From NCBI GenBank assembly GCA_025526995.1, contig JAHLKG010000006.1, positions 1,227,634 to 1,291,633 of the forward strand: DNA of 64,000 nt, in the 5' to 3' direction. The notes below the pieces were generated by a model. The model was given only the letters and a program-made list of their open reading frames with translations, ran no database searches and had not been told where the DNA came from. This DNA comes from Powellomyces hirtus. Taxonomy: Eukaryota; Chytridiomycota; Chytridiomycetes; Spizellomycetales; Powellomycetaceae. The position numbers were made by a program, and so were the translations under genes. Shown here one piece after another: positions 55,011 to 64,000 of the stretch. The stretch's first letter is position 1. Every line of letters starts with the position of its first letter.

Positions 55011-55105
55011 GGGGTTTCAAGGTTCACGTTTTAGAGCATCAGGCTTACAGAGCTGAGACTCTGTGGGGTCTGCTTATGAGATGTTGAGGTAGTTAACGTG
55101 GGATA

Positions 55106-56463
55106 CCTGTCAGAAAGACGCGGACCCCCCCCCCAAGATTATATTCCCAGTCACACGACTCAGAAACGCGATATCCGCAGTATCATCACAGTCACAAAGC
55201 TGAATCCAGTCTATCTAATAACGCATCGGCCCTCCTTCAGCAGCGAGCATCGCTTGCATGCGACACGGCATGCTTTCAACAAGATTCTGCAAGATGCTGG
55301 GCTCAATTGCAGCCCAGATATCTTCTACTTCTAATTCTAGCTGCACCCGAGAGGTAGGTTTGGGTTGAGACTGTAAATACGCCGTTTCAAGATAGCCCAG
55401 AGGTTTTCAATGGGGTTTAAATCAGGGCTGTTGGCTGGCCACTTCATGATGACGCTTGGATGGTTCGGATCAGAGTTAAGCCATGCCATTGTTTCCTGTG
55501 AAACATGAATCTTTGCGTTATCTTGCTGAAAATACATTCAGAATAAACAGATACTTCTCTCCAAAATGGCATGAAATGCTCTGTCAAATGCTTGATATAA
55601 GCCTCCGAATCAATTCCTCAACTTTTGCCCTTTTTCTTGTGCTTTTCAGTTGGCGGCAGTGCAATCATCCTGTTGATTGGACCAGCCCTGCTTCCTATAA
55701 AACAGCCCCAGAACATTACTGTAACACCCTTTCTCAGAACAGGCTGCATGCATTCTTCGGAATAGCGCTCACCAGATTGTCGCCAAACACGTTGACGGTA
55801 CTGTCCCCCAATTTGAATTGCAGTCTCGTCTGTCCATATGATACAGCTCCAATCTTCAGTTGTCCAATGAGCATGTGCTAAAGCAAACAGCAGACGGTCC
55901 TGCTTGTGCTGCGGAGTCATGAGGGGTCCACGGGCAGCCCAGTAGCTTCTAACACCAAGAAATGAAGTTACGTAGCGTCTGAAGGTACTCTCGCTGACTC
56001 TAAAGGCAGCACGTTCACAAAACTCATCTATTAACTCCTGTAGTGTCTTCCATCTTCCAAGTCCAGTGACTATCTCTCGCAACAGCTGGACAATGTCCAC
56101 AGAGTGTGCCATATGCAACCGCTTCCTTCCGGGGGGTTTTTTAGTCTCATACGTGTCTTTTTCTCTCCAAAGTCTCCAAGTCCTTGTAACTGTTGATCTA
56201 GACACATTCTGCATGCGCGCCACTGTGTTTATGCTTCTACCACTCTGCCGCAATGCTACAATAGCAGCGCGCTGTGTGGGGTCCAAGGGTGCCATGATGC
56301 ATGTGCAATGCCGCAAGAGATCTCAAGATCTCGCCGTTTGGCTTCCAGCTCGTCGCTGGCAAGCCATTACATAAGCGTGTATGTCAGCGCGATCGGTTAT
56401 AAATGAGGGGCTTAATTTGGGGGGAGGGGGGGGGGGGGTCCGCGTCTTTCTGACAGGGGACTG
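55106..56463 (-). mobile_element. Tc1/mariner-like DNA transposon
   Basis: Inverted terminal repeats: CCTGTCAGAAAGACGCGGAC at 55,106 and its complement ending 56,458, with the right end extending to CAGTCC at 56,463. TA dinucleotides lie at 55,104-55,105 and 56,464-56,465, fitting TA insertion. The left end lacks the outer six bases. A G/C tract varies in length just inside each repeat. Confidence 0.88.
55337..56295 (-). pseudogene. Tc1-like transposase, frameshifted
   Basis: The first part (ATG 56,295 to about 55,545) has a helix-turn-helix N-terminus (TQRAAIVALRQSGRSINTVA) and the first catalytic Asp in WTDETAI. The second part, in another frame (to 55,337), has FQQDNAKIH and SPDLNPIENLW with the second Asp and the Glu of the DDE triad. 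A one-base shift near 55,540-55,560 plus a stop near 55,618 separate the two, so the enzyme is broken. Confidence 0.88.
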
Positions 56464-56465
56464 TA

Positions 56466-56640
56466 TGAGATATATATATATATATATGAGGCTCACCATG
56501 GGCTGTTCGCGCTCATATCAGACCATTCTTTACATCCAACATGCGATAGCGAGACGCAACTGGTGTTAGCCGGAGCGTAAGTGACTTTAGAGGCAATAAA
56601 AATGGAATAAAATATATTAATGGCTGCTAAATAAGATATA
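56466..56640. repeat. (TA)n microsatellite and flanking sequence
   Basis: ATATATATAT run at about 56,470-56,487 directly next to the Tc1 end; the rest is unrecognised. Confidence 0.7.
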
Positions 56641-56679
56641 ATGAAGCAGCTTGTGATCCAAAGGTTGTTCTTGGCGACA

Positions 56680-56882
56680 GACGGAGGCAGGCATTTGCCC
56701 GGGTCATACCACAGTCAAGGGCCCTAAGGTTCAAGTCGACCATGGCTGTCTCAAGCCGGAAAGCGCACTTGCGACCACCGCAGCACACTCAGCAAGAGAC
56801 GGAGGCAGGCATTTGCCCGGGTCATACCACAGTTGAGGGCCCGAAGGCTAAAGTCAACCGTGGCTGTCTCAAGCCGGATGCT
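56680..56882. repeat. Tandem duplication with a period of about 118 bp
   Basis: Two copies of an 80-bp block beginning GGAGGCAGGCATTTGCCCGG and ending CTGTCTCAAGCCGGA, at about 56,683-56,762 and 56,801-56,880, with several differences. Confidence 0.85.
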
Positions 56883-57648
56883 GCAGTGGCTTCCGGCACT
56901 AGAAAACACGAAGAGACAGTTCAGCGTCCAGTTCCATACAAGGGGCAAAGACGGTTGCAATACCAAACTTAGAAAACGTGCGAATCCTTTTTTGGACAAA
57001 CGGACGGAAGACAGCTGCAGAAATCGCATTTCCACTTACCACTCCCTCAAAAATGGTCCAAATAATGAAACGAAGACAGTTGTAGACTCGCACGGGTCTG
57101 TTCTACGGTTTGGTAATGTTGCGAGGCTGGTATCTGGACAGGGGTGGGAGAGGCATGAGCTGATGTCCGAAAAACCGTCGAAAAACGCGAAATCGAATAA
57201 CTCTGTCAATACCTGTCCAAATGAAGCGAGAGTGCGATATTCTTACTCGCCAGAGCCCGCTCTACGATGGAGTAATGCAGCGGGGGATCTGTGTCAGGTT
57301 GGGAAAGCGAAATGCACACAGAGATTTACTCCCAAAGCTGAAGGCAGTTACTGCCAGAGAAGGAGGGGCGAGGGGACGTCATACGCACATAATTGTCACA
57401 ATCTGTCGACTGCACACACGCCGTAATCGGCAGTATGACATCTGTTGCAGCAATGAGCCTTTGCCAATGGCAATGCCCAGGGAGTTCACGCCTGCTGTCA
57501 ATTTGTGCTACCTCCAGATGGGCGAGCGACGGATAATTTGTGTTAAGCTCCAAGGCTAAGCGTCCAGCGGCGATTGTATGAGTAAGTGGAGACTGGCTTT
57601 GGTCGAGGAGTCGATGGTCAAGCCTGAGGCGAAAGGTAAGGGGAATGA

Positions 57649-58518
57649 TTAGCTGCGCTGAAGTGCTCGACGATACAATGGTCGTGGCCGCCAAGAATTA
57701 CATCCAAACAGAAGAAGAATGCAAGCAGGAGAGGAAGAGAAAAGAGAAAAACGGGTGAGTACAGGTGCAATTGTATTCTGAACAGAGACTATAGAAGAGC
57801 TTGGCGACGGCGAAACGACTGGGGTCGTGTGTGCTTTAAACTTCGGAGATATAAGCAGCCGAATTCTCCTCCCGCCTGGTACTTGCGTAGCATTACGGGA
57901 TTCTGTCGCCACAACCTCGAGAGCAAGGACAGAGTACGACCGGATTTTTAAGATAGACCTCGGAATTTTCAAAAATTCAGGATGCAATCCCCGGCCGCTT
58001 CTTGACAGAACGGGGGAAATTTTGACGTTTTCCCCGTAATGGATATGTTTCCTGTGTGTGTGCACCATATCCCCTCCGGTCGGCTGAGCCTGAGTTTCGG
58101 GTGCAACCCTGACTTGCTCACTCCCTTTCGGTATGCAGATCTCGACCGTTCCCACGTACCTCTGTAAGATCAGTTTCAACTTCCGATGACGCCGATTGGT
58201 TCCCCTCCACAAAGCCCAGTGGACATTGCCTGCGGCCTGGGCGAATCGGAAGGCAAGGGAAGAGGTCGGTCGGATGGCAACAGTAAAATAGAGGGAGCAT
58301 ATAGGTGACGAATCTGGGCGCCGCGTCGACGCGTGAACCACGAAACAACTTAAATAGTTCACAACAGCTGCGCAATACCGTCGAGATCTGGCCGACGGTC
58401 TTCTCCAGATAGAATCATCTGAATTGTCTCTAGTCTCCTGAATCTCGGAGCTTGTGCACAACAGGTTGGCCCGGTGACAGCTATGCGCGAAGAAACCCCG
58501 CAGCAGGCGATCCATCAC
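57649..58518 (-). CDS. Unrecognised open frame of 289 codons
   Basis: An uninterrupted frame of 870 bp in unique sequence, long for chance. Arg/Ser-rich, with a hydrophobic C-terminal patch (FSLFSSSPACILLLFG). No known motif, no visible introns, and no homologue recognised. It could be a spurious frame. Confidence 0.25.
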   Translation of the reverse strand: MMDRLLRGFFAHSCHRANLLCTSSEIQETRDNSDDSIWRRPSARSRRYCAAVVNYLSCFVVHASTRRPDSSPICSLYFTVAIRPTSSLAFRFAQAAGNVHWALWRGTNRRHRKLKLILQRYVGTVEICIPKGSEQVRVAPETQAQPTGGDMVHTHRKHIHYGENVKISPVLSRSGRGLHPEFLKIPRSILKIRSYSVLALEVVATESRNATQVPGGRRIRLLISPKFKAHTTPVVSPSPSSSIVSVQNTIAPVLTRFSLFSSSPACILLLFGCNSWRPRPLYRRALQRS

Positions 58519-58649
58519 TCATCACTCATCTATCTTAGGGTTACCCCCGCCCGCCTCCATCATCGGCTTACTTGCCGCGCGGATACACGCATCTCAGATC
58601 GTCAAGTTTAGCGGACTCTTGTTACTTTGGTGAGAGAATGCTGCGAGCT

Positions 58650-59100
58650 TGCAGACACTCACTCAGTGAGCGTGGGATCAAGTCTTGCATCGTCAAGTCC
58701 TTGACCTGGGCTGGGGTCTTGGCGCCCGGGCGGCCTTCATGGGCCGTTTCCACCTTCGCGGTGACCCGGCATGTCAAGTCCCACCAGTCCGAACTGGACA
58801 GCCTCGCACCCAGAAGGGGACTGCTTGATGCCCGCAAGCAGAGGGGCTGGACCTTTTCCGGCTTGCAGCAAGAGGAAGCCTTGCAGACACTCAGTGAGTG
58901 TGGGATCAAGTCTTGCATCGTCAAGTCCTTGACCTGGGCTGGGGTCTTGGCGCCCGGGCGGCCTTCACGGGCCGTTTCCACCTTCGCGGTGACCCGGCAT
59001 ATCAAGTCCCACCAGTCCGAACTGGACAGCCTCGCACCCAGAAGGGGACTGCTTGATGCTTGCAAGCAGAGGGGCTGGACCTTTTCCGGGCTTTCCGGTA
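58650..59100. repeat. Tandem duplication, period 228 bp
   Basis: Two near-identical blocks (about 58,650-58,870 and 58,880-59,098) sharing GGGATCAAGTCTTGCATCGT and ending GGCTGGACCTTTTCCGG. Because 228 is a multiple of three, frames on both strands stay open through both copies (plus 58,572-59,105; minus 59,374-58,622). Which strand codes, if any, cannot be told. Confidence 0.9.
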
Positions 59101-59162
59101 CCTGAGAACTCCGCATATATCGCTGGCAAGTGGATGAATGTTGCGGGCGGATCTTTTGATGA

Positions 59163-59385
59163 CGGAGCGATCCTGGCTGGCGGAACGCTGACGGACGACT
59201 CTGCAGTCTGATACGGAGGCTTATTATGGGTTTGCTGACGAGCGACCCTGGCTGGCGGAACGCTGACGGGCGACCCTGCAGTCTGATACGGAGGCTTATT
59301 ATGGGTGTGCTGACGAGCGACCCTGGCTGGGGGAACGCTGACGGGCGATCCTGCAGTCTGATACCGAGGCTCATTGAGGCTCATG
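59163..59385. repeat. 75-bp tandem repeat, three units
   Basis: Units contain GGCGGAACGCTGACGG and GCAGTCTGATACGGAGGC. The period is again a multiple of three, giving a 25-residue peptide repeat on the minus strand (PVSVPPARVARQ). Confidence 0.92.
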
Positions 59386-59453
59386 GAGGTCATGGGGGCG
59401 AAACCGGCAAAAATGTGGGGCGCTGACGAGCAAACCCTGCAGTTACTTGTGGC

Positions 59454-59774
59454 ATGGAAGAGGTTGAAATCCCTCGGCATGGCATGAGCATGTCAAAATG
59501 GCTGGCTATGGATCGCAACCTTCACGAGGTGCCAGCTGTCGTGCTGATAGCGATCCTTGCAATTCTTCAGTTTGCGCTTCTAGTACAAGTCAAACGAATT
59601 CCTGAAACCACGGCGATTTTCGGGCAATCCGTCATTAACGTCATCTGTTTTTCCGCTGTTATCGCTCTTCGCCGGACGACAGGCAGTTTCATGAACCGCC
59701 ACAGGTTTTGTGTCCATCAAGCACGCAGTCACCGAGGCCGAGAAAAGCTCCGCCGTTTCGACCACTACCACTAA
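59454..59774 (+). CDS. Small hypothetical membrane protein
   Basis: 106 codons from TTG/ATG at 59,454. The first in-frame ATG after it begins MSMSKWLAMD. Two hydrophobic segments (VVLIAILAILQFALLVQV and VINVICFSAVIAL) separate a short N-terminus from a basic C-terminus. No family recognised; may be non-coding. Confidence 0.25.
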   Translation: MEEVEIPRHGMSMSKWLAMDRNLHEVPAVVLIAILAILQFALLVQVKRIPETTAIFGQSVINVICFSAVIALRRTTGSFMNRHRFCVHQARSHRGREKLRRFDHYH

Positions 59775-61456
59775 CCCAGCAACCCGCGCCCATCGCCATC
59801 GCCACTGCCGGAAAAAACGCACCCTGATGCCCCCGGGTGCGGTGCTTGAGCTCGGGAGCTAGTGTCTTCCCGCGGACAACCATCATTCACAGACCCTCCT
59901 GCGTGCATATTGGGGCAGATCATCATTTCTCCTTGGCGCAAATCCAAGACGACAGTTTGTGCTTTTTGATCACGCTCCCTCGTATGCAGACTCTCGCAAC
60001 AATTCGCCAGGGGAAGACGTTACGGGGCTTTGACAGCTGGTGACCTACACTCAAAAAACTTTCATAAAATATGTATGTACAAAAAAACCGTTTGCGGACA
60101 GCCAAAACGCCGAGGTATCCGCCCTGCCGCATTCTAACCCCGTATATCGATCGATCGGCCCAGCTCCGCCTCCACGCCAAATCACCACCCCCCTCACTTA
60201 GTACTGGTCCTCATCCACATAATATTGTTGTTTGCCAATGTGCCCTACGACAAAGTAACCTCAACCACCATACTACACTCCGAAGTTCTGGCTCCGGAAA
60301 CAACAGACCGACCCAGCTCTTGGCTTGTCCCTCCGTTTCAAAAACGAAAAACTTACGTCTTATGAGTTGGTTGCTTCGGGGTTGGTGAGTCAGATGCCTC
60401 CCATTTGATGAGAATGCTTTGCTTCTGCTTCTTCCTGGCGGAGGTAGGAAGCAGCGGGCCTTTATCTGTTTCCTCAATCTTTTGCTTGTCAGAACACTTG
60501 TGGCATGCGCCAAATTCTGAAAGAATAAATCAGTCTTAGCCCTTCTTGAACGCCTCCATGGCGGTGTTACCCGTGCAGTCAGAAAAAGGCGCGCGCCCTT
60601 CAAAACTTCGCCAGCAAAGTGTTTTCCCGCGTGTAATGGGCTTTGGAAATATCCCAGGTAGTTCGTAATCACAACATTCGCAAACAGGTGTCGAACTTCG
60701 AACCCGATACAAATATTGTGGTTTTCAAAAAAAAACGTCGGAATGACAACCTTGGATCCAAGGGCTGGTATCGTTTCATCTCTCTTGCGCAGACACATGT
60801 CTCTTGCCGAGATTGCTGTACAGATGACTTCATCTTTGGCTACTTTTTCGGATAATCCAACGGGTCCAAGACTTTAAGATGCAGGTACTGTCTGTCTATT
60901 AGCCATACATTGGATTATTAGCAAGCGGGACCATTACGCGTAAGTTCGGGCATTCGCAGTGTTACCAGCATAAAGTCAATGCTGTTGTTAGCAGCGCTTT
61001 GGCCTTGACGCGATTCGCTTTTAGTCTCTCCACTGTAAACGTCAGCAGGCTCAGAACATGCAGAAGAGGACGCAAACCAGAAATCATATGTCTACCACCA
61101 CTCACTAGTGCACAAGGAAGTCTCTAGCTGTGTCAGCGTCCAAAAATGAATAGAACAAAGACCACAGCTTCAAATTGACAGTCCTTTCATTGAGATTTCG
61201 TTTGTACATCTGCTGTTTTCCCTTCAAAACACCGCTGTTTTCCCTTCAAAACACCGTTGAGAGGTGCACAAACCTGAGTTAAACCAGCTTTGAAGGATCT
61301 TTCGCATTTGCAAACTTACATCTTCTGTATAGTTTCCATAACTTGCTGAAGAGTGGTCTCCCTTGAAGACAACTTCATCTTGCCACAGCGGGCTGACAGT
61401 ACTTTGATAGCCCCTTTTGCCCCTCTATTTTAAAGCTGAATCTTGGAGAAGTTCGG
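59775..61456. other. Subtelomeric intergenic stretch
   Basis: No gene supported. 60,720-60,740 has a poly-A run. The 61,217-61,256 segment is a 20-bp direct duplication (TTTTCCCTTCAAAACACCG twice). Confidence 0.4.
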
Positions 61457-61513
61457 TGTAATGAGGTGCAGCCCACTAGCCTAAGCCTAGACACACCCTG
61501 CACGGGATTGAGG
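61457..61513 (+). repeat. Gypsy LTR fragment
   Basis: TGTAATGAGGTGCAGCCCAC then GCCTAAGCCTAGACACAC matches the first 55 or so bases of the Gypsy LTR (element orientation plus), with the rest missing. Confidence 0.8.
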
Positions 61514-62205
61514 CCTGGTTTTTACACTTTGTCCACATGGCAACTTTTGAAAGCGCGTTTTGGGGTTGGAGGTACTAGGTGAGAAAAGGTGACCGGATGG
61601 AACCATTTGGCACCAAAACCCATAACATCCCATGGCATGTGACTTCTCAGCTGAAAGTCACATGATTGTTACTGAATGATCATATGGATGTCGAAAAAAA
61701 AGTGGCAATCTCAAAGTACCTCACGAGATACATTAAGTTTCAAAACAAGATAGTGTCTCTTTTCACCCATTCCACAAAAAAATAAAAAAAAAAAATAAAA
61801 AAAAATAAAAAAAAAATAAAAAAAACAAATTTCAAAAGAGTGATAACTGCAAAAAACACCTTTTTTGAAATTGTCTTTGAGAATGTGTTTTGCAATGCGG
61901 GCCAGAGTTGTGTGTAACAGGCTGTTGGGCCATTAGCATCTCAAAAAAGATGTTACATAAATGTGAGTTTTACTAATTGATTTCTTGTTTAAAACGATCT
62001 TGAATAAAAAAAAACAGGACTTTTGACACACGCCAACTCAAATTGTTTGCATAACGTTCTGGTTCATAAGATTTGTTGCCTTTTCTCAAAACGAATCTGC
62101 ATCTGTGAATTCAGATTAAATATTTTGTGATGTGTTTGACCATGCTCATCCTGTTGCCCGCACATATCCCTAAGGCGCACAGACTCAAATGCACGCATTG
62201 AAGCA
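61514..62205. other. AT-rich subtelomeric stretch with A-rich tract
   Basis: A run of AAAAATAAAA-type repeats at about 61,777-61,830; nothing else recognised. Confidence 0.5.
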
Positions 62206-62901
62206 AGCAATATTGTCGGGGATGTTTGTGAGGCGGAGGCCACATGGGAGCAATTGAAACGAATCCATGGAAAGACTGGAGTAAAAGATTTCGAACGGTT
62301 GAAAAGGGGACTAGACACGCCCACCCGAAGAGAGATGCGCTCGAAGAAAACCAGAAGGGATCGTGGGTCTCTCTTTGCTGATGTTGGCAACACAGGCACG
62401 TTTGTCAATATATCTGACAGTGAAAGTGAGGCTAGCATTGGCTCGGCACCAGAGATTGCTCAACAGGAGCACGTGGATGCGACTGGAGCTGACGAGAAGA
62501 TCCAAGTTTTGGAACCGGGAAATGTTTTGGCACCAGAATTCGGTGATTTCGGAGAGGTGGTCAACCGCATCAAACAAGTGCAAGCATCAACGGACGAGGC
62601 AAGAGGCATGGAAACCTTATACTAGGGTGCACTCGACTTGTGGCCATCAGAGCTGAGAATCCTACTGCCAGACAATGAAACTGGGCTGAGCCTTCTGGCT
62701 TTCGAAACAATTAACAATCTTCTGCATCACACCAGTGCGATTGTGGATGCGTCCGTGAAGTTGTTCTCTGTTTCATTTGCCGCATTGCTTGTTTTGATAC
62801 GCACTGTGCTGGAGAACCCTATCGGCACCGAGCGGGAACTGTCACTGCAAGGTCTCAAAAACCTTCTGATGTGCGGCGGAATCCCTTTCGTTGTGGGTTA
62901 G
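62206..62901 (+). pseudogene. Subtelomeric hypothetical gene interrupted by one TAG
   Basis: A single frame runs from upstream of 62,206 to TAG 62,899-62,901, broken only by TAG at 62,623-62,625. The first part (WEQLKRIHGKTGVKDFERL, then a Lys/Arg-rich and an acidic Ser/Glu stretch) looks like a nuclear or helicase-associated tail. The second part is hydrophobic and helical (LSLLAFETINNLLHH, FAALLVLIRTVLENP). No start codon or domain is certain. Confidence 0.35.
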
Positions 62902-62912
62902 GGTTGGGGTTA
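62895..62912 (+). repeat. Degenerate interstitial telomeric repeat
   Basis: GGGTTAGGGTTGGGGTTA, about 800 bp from the telomere, at the end of the subtelomeric open frame. Confidence 0.7.
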
Positions 62913-62984
62913 CAGGGTGGTGCCCTGGGTTATGGGTTATGATCAACCGGAATTTTGAGTCGTCGGATTGACTTGGGCCGATGA

Positions 62985-63600
62985 GTAAAGTTGTTTGCAA
63001 GTGCCGTCCAGAGGCATGGTAGAAATGAGGTTTTGCAAAAATGCGTCGTTTGCAAGATAAACGCAAAAAACAGTGAAAAAGTGCCAAAAGAGCAGGTTTT
63101 TCATAGGAAATCTCCTTAACAAGGAAACCCCATTTTTTAAGAGCTTATCAAAAGTTAGAGAAGAGGGCGAGGCGCACATTCTGACTGCAGGGGATCATGA
63201 GGGGTCAAAAACTGACTGAGTTACAGGGGATCAAAGATGATACTACGTCTAGGTTCTCATCCAGAGGAATCAACCAAAATTGAAAGTGCTCAGATTCACT
63301 AGCACCCCTAATGAAAGATGTTCAAAAGAGGTGGGCCAGGCCAGGATAAAAATAGAGTTGTGTCAAAGTGTTGCATCTTTAAGAAAAATACAAAAAACTA
63401 TCAAGAATGACTAAAAGAACAAGTTCCTTATGGAACATCTCTGTGATAAGGAAGTTTCACATGTTGACAGCTTATAAAAAGTTGGAGAGCAGGACGAGAG
63501 ACACTTGCTGGCACTGTGGGAGCATCTGGGGTCAAATATGATGCTACATCTAGGTTCTCATCCAGTGGAATCAACCAAACTTCAAAGTACCTGGAATGAC
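62985..63600. repeat. Diverged subtelomeric tandem duplication, period about 345 bp
   Basis: Two blocks (about 62,985-63,290 and 63,335-63,590) align with many differences; the best-kept part is CTAGGTTCTCATCCAG followed by GGAATCAACCAAA. A weaker third resemblance lies near 61,700. Confidence 0.75.
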
Positions 63601-63610
63601 TAACACAATT

Positions 63611-63703
63611 TGTAATGAGGCGTGGCTCGCCAGCCTAAGCCTAGATATGCATCGGAAAGGGCCCCGCGCAAGATGGATGCTAGCGTCAGCATCCCGAAGG
63701 GTA
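63611..63703 (+). repeat. Gypsy LTR truncated by the telomere
   Basis: TGTAATGAGGCGTGGCTCGC through GCATCCCGAAGGGTA matches the first 93 bases of the LTR (complement of 4984 downward). At GGGTA it passes directly into GGGTTAGGG repeats. Confidence 0.93.
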
Positions 63704-64000
63704 GGGTTAGGGTTAGGGTTAGGGTTAGGGTTAGGGTTAGGGTTAGGGTTAGGGTTAGGGTTAGGGTTAGGGTTAGGGTTAGGGTTAGGGTTAGGGTTAG
63801 GGTTAGGGTTAGGGTTAGGGTTAGGGTTAGGGTTAGGGTTAGGGTTAGGGTTAGGGTTAGGGTTAGGGTTAGGGTTAGGGTTAGGGTTAGGGTTAGGGTT
63901 AGGGTTAGGGTTAGGGTTAGGGTTAGGGTTAGGGTTAGGGTTAGGGTTAGGGTTAGGGTTAGGGTTAGGGGTTAGGGTTAGGGTTAGGGTTAGGGTTAGG
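63704..64000 (+). repeat. Telomere, (TTAGGG)n
   Basis: About 49 TTAGGG units reading towards the window end, with a single unit carrying an extra G (GGGG at about 63,967). The G-rich strand runs 5' to 3' outward, as expected for a right-hand chromosome end. Confidence 0.99.

Noticed and set aside
63622..63975. 117-codon frame of Arg-Val repeats
   Set aside because: Translation of telomere repeats.
1..64000. CRISPR array, bacterial operons or rRNA/tRNA genes
   Set aside because: Repeats are fold-back or minisatellite in nature without spacers; genes are split by introns; no rRNA or cloverleaf was found by eye.

Overview
The window is nuclear DNA of a flagellated (zoosporic, chytrid-like) fungus and ends at a chromosome tip. 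Reasons: a run of about 50 TTAGGG repeats fills the last 300 bases; genes are split by short GT-AG introns (about 33-110 nt); an intraflagellar-transport gene (IFT43) implies a flagellum; and other genes (CORVET VPS3, pecanex, a fungus-type helical-bundle protein, chromodomain Ty3/Gypsy elements) fit an early-diverging fungus. The species cannot be named from this sequence.

1-17,000 is transposon territory. Two copies of one chromodomain Ty3/Gypsy element lie head to tail on the minus strand: copy 1 (1-4709, truncated) and copy 2 (4710-12,558, both 275-bp LTRs present). Each carries, between pol and the 3' LTR, an antisense four-exon gene for a Cys/His-rich RING-like protein and an array of about two dozen 5-bp-stem mini-hairpins. 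Next come a 5'-truncated Ty1/Copia element (12,559-15,194), an AT-rich block, and a solo Gypsy LTR with a 5-bp target duplication.

17,400-28,800 holds a centromeric histone H3 (CENP-A) with a long loop 1, the CORVET subunit VPS3/TGFBRAP1, a 16-bp minisatellite joined to a Tc1 end, a PHD-finger gene with duplicated exon/intron units and a fold-back repeat, and a PD-(D/E)XK-fold protein. 28,800-32,000 is gene-poor and holds a decapitated rhodanese (Acr2-like) gene.

32,000-53,900 is the conserved gene block: glucosidase II alpha, an AidB-type acyl-CoA dehydrogenase with a peroxisomal AKL tail, a fungus-type protein with a HeLo/MLKL-like N-terminus, a pecanex-like membrane protein, IFT43 (with a 16-nt microexon), and a DHX29-type DEVH helicase that shares a 94-bp divergent promoter with IFT43.

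53,900-64,000 is subtelomeric: a tetraspanin fragment, Copia and Tc1 remnants, tandem duplications whose periods are multiples of three, Gypsy LTR scraps and, at 63,611-63,703, an LTR that runs straight into the telomere.

The genes are mostly independent housekeeping functions (ER glycan trimming, endosomal tethering, flagellar transport, translation initiation, centromere identity, peroxisomal lipid oxidation). The most unusual signals are the covarying mini-hairpin arrays and intron-bearing antisense gene inside the Gypsy element, the long-loop CENP-A, a 70-bp promoter module repeated in front of CENP-A and VPS3, and the LTR-telomere junction.
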